From assembly GCA_904419285.1 (NCBI GenBank), contig CAJFQZ010000015.1:1-64000 (forward strand): a stretch of DNA of 64,000 nucleotides. Reading direction: 5' to 3'. The notes below the pieces were generated by a model that was not told the DNA's origin, did not search any database, and worked only from the letters and a program-made list of their open reading frames with translations. This document shows positions 58,738-64,000 of this stretch, in pieces (the stretch's first letter is position 1; the number at the start of each line of letters is the position of its first letter). The stretch comes from Lachnospiraceae bacterium UBA1818 (GTDB lineage: Bacteria > Bacillota > Clostridia > Lachnospirales > Lachnospiraceae). The translations under genes and the position numbers were made by a program.

Positions 58738-60021
58738 ATGTTTGCAGACAGAGCAAAAATCTATATCAGATCCGGAAAAGGCGGAGACGGGCACTGCAGC
58801 TTCCGCAGAGAACTCTATGTGCCGAACGGCGGACCTGACGGAGGTGACGGAGGCCGAGGCGGCGATCTGATCTTCGAGGTAGATGAAGGGATGAACACTC
58901 TGGCGGATTACCGCCACAAGCGTAAATACGCCGCAGGGGACGGAGAACAGGGCGGCAAACGCCGCTGCCACGGAAAGGATGGCAAGGATCTTGTGCTCCG
59001 TGTCCCGGAGGGAACCGTTATCAAAGAGGCGGAGACCGGAAAGGTGATCGCTGATATGTCCGGTGAGAACAGAAGACAGGTGATATTAAAAGGGGGCAAG
59101 GGCGGACTTGGAAACCAGCATTTTGCCACTGCCACCATGCAGGTGCCGAAATACGCGCAGCCCGGACAGCCGGCCCGCGAGCTTGAGGTGAACCTGGAGC
59201 TGAAAGTGATCGCAGATGTTGGGCTGATCGGTTTCCCGAATGTGGGAAAATCCACTCTGCTTTCACGCGTGACAAATGCAGATCCGAAGATCGCAAACTA
59301 TCATTTTACGACCCTGAGCCCGAATCTGGGGGTTGTCGATCTTGACGATGCAAAGGGATTTGTGATGGCAGATATCCCCGGTCTTATCGAGGGGGCTTCT
59401 GAGGGAGTAGGCCTCGGACATGAGTTTCTTCGTCATATCGAGCGGACGAAGATGATGATCCATGTAGTGGATGCCGCAGGAAGCGAAGGAAGGGATCCGG
59501 TCGATGATATCTATAAAATCAATGCCGAGCTTGAAAACTACAATCCGGAGATCGCAAAGCGTCCTCAGGTGATCGCGGCAAACAAGACAGATCTGATCTA
59601 CGGAGACGAGGATGAGACCATTGACAGGCTGAAAGCAGAATTTGAGCCAAAAGGGATTCGTGTCTTCCCGATCTCCGGCGTATCAGGAGCGGGGATCTCA
59701 GACTTGCTGTACTATGTGAGCAGCCAGCTTGAAACTATGGACAGCACTCCGGTCATCTTTGAGCAGGAGTTCTTCCCGGAGGATGAACTGATCTATGAAA
59801 ATCTTCCGTATACAGTAGAAGAGCAGGACGGCATGTATGTGGTAGAGGGACCGAAGATCGAGAAGATGCTCGGATATACCAATCTGGATTCGGAAAAAGG
59901 ATTTGCCTTTTTCCAGAAGTTCCTGAAGGATACCGGAATCCTGGATGAGCTGGAGGCTGCCGGAATCCAGGAAGGCGACACGGTGAAGATGTACGGATTA
60001 CAGTTTGATTACTATAAGTAG
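58738..60021 (+). CDS. obgE: GTPase ObgE/CgtA
   Basis: A 427-residue ribosome-assembly GTPase. The Gly-rich Obg domain (residues 1-158) has RSGKGGDGHCSFRRE and GGPDGGDGGRGGD. The G domain has G1 GFPNVGKST near residue 164, DIPGLIEGASEG near residue 212 and NKTD near residue 282. A C-terminal OCT domain (about 345-427) is present, as is common in Firmicutes. AAAGGAG lies six bases upstream of ATG 58738. A long structured leader precedes it. Confidence 0.96.
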   Translation: MFADRAKIYIRSGKGGDGHCSFRRELYVPNGGPDGGDGGRGGDLIFEVDEGMNTLADYRHKRKYAAGDGEQGGKRRCHGKDGKDLVLRVPEGTVIKEAETGKVIADMSGENRRQVILKGGKGGLGNQHFATATMQVPKYAQPGQPARELEVNLELKVIADVGLIGFPNVGKSTLLSRVTNADPKIANYHFTTLSPNLGVVDLDDAKGFVMADIPGLIEGASEGVGLGHEFLRHIERTKMMIHVVDAAGSEGRDPVDDIYKINAELENYNPEIAKRPQVIAANKTDLIYGDEDETIDRLKAEFEPKGIRVFPISGVSGAGISDLLYYVSSQLETMDSTPVIFEQEFFPEDELIYENLPYTVEEQDGMYVVEGPKIEKMLGYTNLDSEKGFAFFQKFLKDTGILDELEAAGIQEGDTVKMYGLQFDYYK

Positions 60022-60063
60022 AAAAATTGATCATAATAAGCAGATAGAAAACAGGAGAGACAG

Positions 60064-60372
60064 ATGACGACAAAACAGAGAGCATATTTGAAAAGCCTTG
60101 CAATGACGATGGAGCCGATCTTTCAGGTCGGTAAATCAAGTATGACACCGGGACTGACCCAGGCAATATCGGAAGCCCTGGAGGCGAGAGAACTGATCAA
60201 GATCAGTGTCCTTAAGAACTGCGCGGATGACCCCAGAGAGCTGGCCGAGATCATTGCTGAGCGCACCCGCTCCGAGATCGTTCAGGTGATCGGAAAGAAG
60301 ATCGTCCTGTACAGGGAGGGAAAGGATGAGAAAAAGAGGATCATCCTTCCGAAAGCGGGAGCAGAGAGATGA
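60064..60372 (+). CDS. yhbY: Ribosome assembly RNA-binding protein YhbY
   Basis: A 102-residue CRM-domain protein that binds pre-50S particles. It begins MTTKQRAYLKSLAMTMEPIFQVGKSS (first ten residues are characteristic), has the GxxG-like VIGKKIVLYRE near residue 76. ACAGGAGAGAC lies upstream. It overlaps nadD by 4 bp. The order obgE-yhbY-nadD-yqeK-rsfS is the conserved Firmicute arrangement. Confidence 0.94.
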   Translation: MTTKQRAYLKSLAMTMEPIFQVGKSSMTPGLTQAISEALEARELIKISVLKNCADDPRELAEIIAERTRSEIVQVIGKKIVLYREGKDEKKRIILPKAGAER

Positions 60373-60986
60373 AGATCGGTATCATGGGCGGGACCTTTGA
60401 CCCGATCCATATCGGCCATCTCCTTCTCGGCGAATTCGCATACGAGGATTTTGGCCTTGACGAGATCTGGTTCCTGCCGAACGGGAATCCTCCCCATAAG
60501 GACACAAGCGACGCAGAGGAGGATCTGAAGCACAGAGTAGAGATGGTCCGCCTTGCAATCGGAAATGTACCGTATTTCAGGCTGAATCTGCATGAAGCAG
60601 ATGTCAACCGGCATTCTTACACGTACAGGACCATGCAGGAGTTCAACACCCAGTATCCGGATAATGAGTTTTATTTCATACTGGGGGCGGACTCCCTGTT
60701 CTCGATCGAACAGTGGAAATTCTTTCGGGAGATCTTTCCTGCATGTACGATACTCGCGGCAATGCGGGATGACAAGGATGCGGATGATATGAAAGCACAG
60801 ATCAGGTATCTCTCCGAAAAATACGGAGCGCGGATCGAACTGCTGCAGGCGCCTCTCGTAGAGATTTCATCAACGACGATCAGGGAACGGGCTGCACAGG
60901 ATCTGAGTGTGCGGTATATGGTGCCTGATGCTGTGGCCGAGTATATTGCGGATCACCGATTATACAGGAAAAGACAGGATCAGTAA
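60369..60986 (+). CDS. nadD: Nicotinate-nucleotide adenylyltransferase NadD
   Basis: A 205-residue adenylyltransferase of NAD synthesis. The nucleotide-binding motif GGTFDPIHIGHLLLG is at residues 7-21, and the C-terminal ISSTTIRERAAQ near residue 160 is the SxTxxR motif. WFLPNGNPPHKD near residue 37 and FILGADSLFSIEQW near residue 97 are also typical. ATG 60369 overlaps the yhbY TGA. Confidence 0.96.
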   Translation: MKIGIMGGTFDPIHIGHLLLGEFAYEDFGLDEIWFLPNGNPPHKDTSDAEEDLKHRVEMVRLAIGNVPYFRLNLHEADVNRHSYTYRTMQEFNTQYPDNEFYFILGADSLFSIEQWKFFREIFPACTILAAMRDDKDADDMKAQIRYLSEKYGARIELLQAPLVEISSTTIRERAAQDLSVRYMVPDAVAEYIADHRLYRKRQDQ

Positions 60987-61030
60987 CTCTTACAATTGGT
61001 ATAATTGCACGTAAGGAGCGGTGAAGCAGA

Positions 61031-61603
61031 ATGAAAGAAGAATTAACAGAGATCAGGAAAAAGCTTTCCAAAGTCCTGAAGAAGGAACGGTTCGAGCATA
61101 CGATCGGCGTAATGTACACTGCGGCTTCCCTGGCAATGCGCTATGGAGCCGATATGGAACAGGCTCTGACAGCAGGACTCCTCCATGACTGCGGCAAGTT
61201 CTGCTCGGCAAAAGATCAGCTGAAGCTCTGTGAAAAGAAGGGGATCGAGCTCACAGAATCGGAGAGGGCGATGCCGGCGCTCATCCATGCAAAACTGGGC
61301 GCTTACCTTGCCAGACATGAATATGGGATAAAGGATGAGGCTGTCCTGAATGCCATCACTTACCATACGACAGGCCGGCCGGATATGACGATGCTGGAAA
61401 AGATCGTCTATATCGCCGATTATATTGAGCCGAACCGGAAGGAGATCCCGGGACTGGCAGAAGTGCGCAGACTTGCGTTTGCAGATATCGATGAGGCTGT
61501 ATGCAGATCAGCGGGCGCGACGACAAGATATCTGGAAAGCGGCGGGAAAGCGGTTGACCCGATGACCATCAGGACGTATAATTTCTATAAAAAGGAGGGC
61601 TGA
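61031..61603 (+). CDS. yqeK: HD-domain diadenosine tetraphosphatase YqeK
   Basis: A 190-residue HD hydrolase that splits Ap4A symmetrically. The metal motif is LLHDCGKF near residue 52, with an upstream His in RFEHTIGV near residue 21 and HAKLGAYLAR near residue 84. YIADYIEPNRKEIPGL near residue 129 is a YqeK signature. AAGGAGCGG lies upstream of ATG 61031. It follows nadD by 44 bp. Confidence 0.93.
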   Translation: MKEELTEIRKKLSKVLKKERFEHTIGVMYTAASLAMRYGADMEQALTAGLLHDCGKFCSAKDQLKLCEKKGIELTESERAMPALIHAKLGAYLARHEYGIKDEAVLNAITYHTTGRPDMTMLEKIVYIADYIEPNRKEIPGLAEVRRLAFADIDEAVCRSAGATTRYLESGGKAVDPMTIRTYNFYKKEG

Positions 61604-61604
61604 T

Positions 61605-61955
61605 ATGGACCAGTCAAAAGAGATGGCGAAGATCGCCTATCATGCGTTAAGCGATAAAAAAGGAGAAGACATCAAGATCATTGACATCACAGGAATCTCT
61701 GTCCTTGCGGACTATTTTATCATAGCCAACGGAAACAGTGACAGCCAGGTCAATGCGCTCGTCGACAATGTGGAGGAGGAACTTCATAAGGCGGGATATG
61801 CACTGAAACAGAGAGAAGGACAGGCTTCAGCAAGCTGGGTGCTGCTTGACTTCGGAGATATCATTGTGCATGTATTTGATAAAGAGAATCGTCTCTTCTA
61901 TGATCTGGAGAGGATCTGGAAGGACGGCAGGGATATCCGGATCGAAGATCTGTAA
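61605..61955 (+). CDS. rsfS: Ribosome silencing factor RsfS
   Basis: A 116-residue RsfS (DUF143) that binds L14 and prevents subunit joining when nutrients are low. Motifs are DIKIIDITGISVLADYFIIANG (split at about residues 20-41), NSDSQVNALVDNVEE and GDIIVHVFDKENRLFYDLERIW near residue 85-106. AGGAGGG overlaps the end of yqeK. It is the last gene of the obgE-rsfS unit and is followed by a terminator. Confidence 0.95.
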   Translation: MDQSKEMAKIAYHALSDKKGEDIKIIDITGISVLADYFIIANGNSDSQVNALVDNVEEELHKAGYALKQREGQASASWVLLDFGDIIVHVFDKENRLFYDLERIWKDGRDIRIEDL

Positions 61956-62036
61956 TGGATGCAGGAAGCGGAGTGAAGGGCAGCGGAAACCTGCTCTCCG
62001 GTTCTGACAGTATATCTGCAGAGCGGAAATTATAAG

Positions 62037-62085
62037 AAAGACGGACTGACAGGAGTCGATTGATACTCCCGCAGTCCGTCTTTTA
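62037..62085. terminator. Bidirectional terminator between rsfS and lexA
   Basis: A perfect 12-bp stem AAAGACGGACTG/CAGTCCGTCTTT (62037-62048/62072-62083) with a smaller inner stem GGAGT/ACTCC is followed by TTTTAT on plus and by T-rich sequence on minus. It ends both rsfS and lexA. Confidence 0.88.
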
Positions 62086-62114
62086 TCGTCTGCTCAGTAC
62101 GGCCTGTTCATTCG

Positions 62115-62732
62115 TTATTTGAAAAATCGGAACACTCCGATGACCTTTCCGAGAATTGATACCTCTTTGACAATGATCGGGTCCATGGAATCGTTCTCCG
62201 GCTGCAGACGGAAGATTCCTTCTTCCTTATAGAAAGTCTTAACTGTAGCACCGTCGTCTATCAGAGCAACGACCATATCGCCGTTTGATGCCGTGGAAGT
62301 CTGTTCTACGAGAACCATATCGCCGTCAAGAATTCCTGCATTGATCATACTTTCACCCTTCACCTTCAGAAGGAAGGTCTGACTGTTCGGCATGAACTCC
62401 GTCGGAATAGGAAAATAGTTCTCAATGTTCTCCTGTGCAAGGATCGGCTCCCCGGCTGCGACCTGTCCGACAATGGGAACATTGACCATCTCTCTGCGTG
62501 TCAGATTAAAGGAATCGTCCAGGATCTCGATCGCTCTCGGCTTTGTGGGATCTCTCCGGATATACCCGTTCTTCTCCAGTGTCTCGAGATGTGAGTGGAC
62601 GGAAGAAGTGGACTTCAGGTTCACCGCCTCACAGATCTCACGTACAGCCGGAGGAAATCCGCGCTCCAGTATCTGTGATTTAATATATTCAAGAATTTCC
62701 AGCTGTTTTTTGCTTATTTTACCCTGTGCCAT
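62115..62732 (-). CDS. lexA: SOS repressor LexA
   Basis: A 205-residue LexA. The N-terminal winged-helix domain (residues 1-70) has [20 protein letters not shown] and the latent peptidase domain has the Ala93-Gly94 cleavage site in QVAAGEP, catalytic Ser128 in GESM and Lys165 in TVKTF. All key residues are present, so RecA-driven self-cleavage should work. GGAGGATACT precedes the ATG. It is divergent from yneA, with several SOS boxes between, one in its own promoter. Confidence 0.97.
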   Translation of the reverse strand: MAQGKISKKQLEILEYIKSQILERGFPPAVREICEAVNLKSTSSVHSHLETLEKNGYIRRDPTKPRAIEILDDSFNLTRREMVNVPIVGQVAAGEPILAQENIENYFPIPTEFMPNSQTFLLKVKGESMINAGILDGDMVLVEQTSTASNGDMVVALIDDGATVKTFYKEEGIFRLQPENDSMDPIIVKEVSILGKVIGVFRFFK

Positions 62733-62804
62733 AGTATCCTCCGAACTTTAAATATGATGTTGTGGGGCAGAAGATGATCAACCTCAGCAACATATGATAA
62801 TACT

Positions 62805-62833
62805 ATACTAACATATGGATTTTTAAAAATCAA
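62805..62833 (-). promoter_or_regulatory. Promoter of lexA with an SOS-type half-palindrome in the spacer
   Basis: On the minus strand TTGATT (62833-62828) and TAGTAT (62810-62805) are 17 bp apart. The spacer carries the CATATGTTAG part of a degenerate SOS box, fitting autoregulation of lexA. Confidence 0.65.
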
Positions 62834-62857
62834 ACATTTGTTGCGAAAATATGTTCG
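62831..62857. promoter_or_regulatory. SOS boxes on the lexA side
   Basis: CGAAAATATGTTCG (62844-62857) differs at one position from the Firmicute LexA site CGAACATATGTTCG. A weaker site CAAACATTTGTTGC overlaps just before it (62831-62844). Confidence 0.7.
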
Positions 62858-62876
62858 ATTTTTTATCGATGATATA

Positions 62877-62928
62877 TTGACAAACATGTGTTCGTATATT
62901 ATACTGTTAACTACAGAACAACAGTTCG
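62877..62928 (+). promoter_or_regulatory. Promoter of yneA with two embedded SOS boxes
   Basis: TTGACA (62877-62882) and TATACT (62900-62905) are 17 bp apart. SOS box CAAACATGTGTTCG (62881-62894) fills the spacer, and AGAACAACAGTTCG (62915-62928), with intact GAAC-N4-GTTC, lies near the expected start of transcription. LexA should repress this promoter tightly. Confidence 0.8.
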
Positions 62929-63003
62929 ATATTTAAAAACTGTTTTGAAGAATACAGGTATACTGACAGAAGAATCATTTTAAAGAATCGGGGGTATAAT
63001 GGT

Positions 63004-63333
63004 ATGAAACGAAGAAGATTGAGAAAGAAAGTCCATATTATTTTTACGGCAGTAACCGCAGCTTTGATTGGCTGCATGGCATTCGGTGTGTTCTTTGTTT
63101 CAGCTCATGAGAGCACATCTTCAGATCAGGCTGTTTACAAATATTATAAAAGTATCGAGATCCAGCCCGGCGACACACTCTGGGAAATCGCTGAAGAGAC
63201 AATGACATCTGAATATGATTCTGTACCCGAATATGTTGAGGTATTGAAAGAGATGAATTCTCTGAAGTCAGATGATATCGAAGCTGGCCAGCATCTGATC
63301 ATCGCATATAATGATACAGAATTTATCAAATAA
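63004..63333 (+). CDS. yneA: SOS cell-division inhibitor YneA (LysM protein)
   Basis: A 109-residue protein with a basic N-terminus (MKRRRLRKKV), one membrane helix (about residues 10-33) and an extracytoplasmic LysM domain (about 49-101, IEIQPGDTLWEIAEE...AGQHLIIAY). Size, layout and position divergent from lexA match Bacillus YneA, which delays division after DNA damage. The promoter holds two SOS boxes. The ATG at 63004 has only a weak site (GGGGGTATAATGGT), so translation may be low. Confidence 0.87.
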   Translation: MKRRRLRKKVHIIFTAVTAALIGCMAFGVFFVSAHESTSSDQAVYKYYKSIEIQPGDTLWEIAEETMTSEYDSVPEYVEVLKEMNSLKSDDIEAGQHLIIAYNDTEFIK

Positions 63334-63382
63334 TCTGTGGTATCAATATACATCCCTATGTATTGATATATATACACTCCGG

Positions 63383-63432
63383 CAGAGCGGATCAAGGAAG
63401 AGCATTATCCTCCTGGTCCGCTCTGCTTATTT
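63383..63432 (+). terminator. Intrinsic terminator of yneA
   Basis: A perfect 9-bp stem CAGAGCGGA/TCCGCTCTG (63383-63391/63417-63425), extended by inner pairs, is followed by CTTATTTTAT. Confidence 0.75.
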
Positions 63433-63510
63433 TATATCCCGGGATCAGAAGGCAGGTGCCATTTAGTCCCTCCGTCAATGGGGTTTCGTCTCCTCATTTA
63501 TTTACTGGAT

Positions 63511-63558
63511 ATCAGTAAGAAGGAGATAGATCAATCTATACGACAAATACTGATTTTT
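63511..63558 (+). promoter_or_regulatory. Nested stem-loop with T-run before the recombinase gene
   Basis: ATCAGTA/TACTGAT (63511-63517/63548-63554) encloses ATAGAT-CA-ATCTAT (63526-63531/63534-63539) and ends in TTTTT. It lies upstream of the candidate promoter, so it is a terminator of unknown transcript or a protein-binding site. Confidence 0.5.
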
Positions 63559-63568
63559 CCAAAAGATA

Positions 63569-63597
63569 TAGACGAAAACAGCCGGATCTGGTATACT
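63569..63597 (+). promoter_or_regulatory. Candidate promoter of the tyrosine recombinase gene
   Basis: TAGACG (63569-63574) and TATACT (63592-63597) are 17 bp apart, 55 bp before the ATG at 63653. Confidence 0.55.
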
Positions 63598-63652
63598 TTA
63601 AGAGGAATTTCAAGTATAAATTATAAATGTTTTATTAAGGGAGCTGATTTTT

Positions 63653-64000
63653 ATGAGTACAGATATAGAAAAAAAGTCCGACATTCAGGCATCCTCGTCT
63701 GAGAGAAAGACTTATCATGAGCAGAAATATATTGATAATACGATCCACCTGAGGGAGATCCTGAAGACGCTGCCGCCTTTTGCAAAGGATTATTTTCGCG
63801 CGATCGAGCCGACTACGTCCGCCAGGACAAGGATTTCCTATGCATATGATATCCGGGTCTTTTTTCATTTTCTTATGGAGAATAACCCGGTTTACAGGGA
63901 TTATACGATAGATCAGTTTACCGTGCAGGATCTGGAGCGCCTGGAACCTGTCGATATAGAGGAATATCAGGAATATCTGAAGGTCTATGAGAATGATGAT
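63653..64000 (+). CDS. Tyrosine-type recombinase/integrase, N-terminal part (partial)
   Basis: The frame from ATG 63653 stays open to the window end (116 codons). The sequence has the SAM-like N-terminal core-binding domain of Xer-type recombinases: FRAIEPTTSARTRISYAYD followed by FFHFLMENNP and DLERLEPVDIEEYQEYLK. The catalytic domain lies beyond the window. AAGGGAGC lies upstream of the ATG. It may be a housekeeping Xer-like protein common beside lexA in this group, since no att site, phage or transposon gene is seen. The type cannot be settled without the C-terminus. Confidence 0.78.
   Translation, partial: MSTDIEKKSDIQASSSERKTYHEQKYIDNTIHLREILKTLPPFAKDYFRAIEPTTSARTRISYAYDIRVFFHFLMENNPVYRDYTIDQFTVQDLERLEPVDIEEYQEYLKVYENDD

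Larger units (their letters stand above)
63334..63652. other. Intergenic region between yneA and recombinase gene
   Basis: This 319-bp stretch holds no gene I can support. It contains a near-perfect palindrome (63341-63368, TATCAATA...TATTGATA), the yneA terminator (63383-63432), a nested stem-loop (63511-63558) and a candidate promoter (63569-63597). An open frame at 63478-63702 overlaps the recombinase start and has no ribosome-binding site. Confidence 0.7.

Noticed and set aside
63478-63702. 74-codon frame upstream of the recombinase
   Set aside because: It overlaps the recombinase start in another frame, lacks a ribosome-binding site, and has a start before the candidate promoter.
1-64000. 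CRISPR arrays, tRNA/rRNA genes, insertion sequences or prophage
   Set aside because: No regularly spaced repeats, no cloverleaf-like or rRNA sequence, no transposase or phage structural genes were found by reading; only a partial tyrosine recombinase at the end.

Overview
The window is a contiguous piece of chromosome from a spore-forming, fermentative, anaerobic Firmicute, most likely a Lachnospiraceae-type Clostridia. This is inferred from gene content and order (Rnf of the CDGEAB type, a six-gene Ech hydrogenase, alpha/beta SASP, GerW/YtfJ, YlbJ, a yneA/lexA pair, and the TIGR03960-TIGR03936-rng-rplU-prp-rpmA-obg block), from roughly 50% GC, and from strong AGGAGG ribosome-binding sites. 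Species cannot be named from sequence alone. No tRNA, rRNA, CRISPR array or IS element was seen. A tyrosine recombinase gene begins at the right edge and runs off the window.

Layout. 1-1.2 kb: end of ispH overlapping an S1-domain protein gene. 1.4-6.4 kb: rnfCDGEAB, the ferredoxin:NAD+ oxidoreductase ion pump, closed by a bidirectional terminator. 6.5-8.5 kb: apbE (flavinylates RnfD/RnfG) reading towards rnf, divergent from a NusG-II protein and a Gx-family membrane protein, then ruvAB. 10.2-18 kb: zapA, a U32 protein, an FtsW/RodA-type SEDS gene overlapping its PBP partner by 119 bp, DUF2953 and gerW. 18-22.7 kb: rpmB diverging from asp23-fakA-recG. 22.7-26.8 kb: a SASP gene, rsmD-coaD, a coiled-coil protein, ylbJ and an M23 peptidase. 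26.8-34.5 kb: RNA-modification and repair genes (rsmF, rsuA, HAD, YgiQ-type radical SAM, SDR, rluA, recU). 34.5-39.8 kb: hisZGDB-hisIE under a consensus promoter and a palindromic operator. 39.9-45.5 kb: hypABFCDE on the minus strand, divergent from echABCDEF at 45.8-51.0 kb. 51.2-61.96 kb: the TIGR03960/TIGR03936/rng block, aspartokinase, CBS protein, rplU-prp-rpmA, obgE, yhbY, nadD, yqeK, rsfS. 62.1-64 kb: lexA and divergent yneA with several SOS boxes, then the recombinase.

The genes most clearly working together concern energy conservation: Rnf and Ech both oxidise reduced ferredoxin and can build an ion gradient, ApbE loads the Rnf flavins, and the divergent hyp operon builds the Ech NiFe centre. 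The points most worth checking are: rplU is frameshifted by an apparent internal deletion; HisIE carries a degenerate HisF-like domain while hisC/H/A/F are absent from the operon; EchF is an internally duplicated four-cluster protein; the SEDS/PBP genes overlap out of frame; and structured leaders precede the aspartokinase, obgE and SASP genes.
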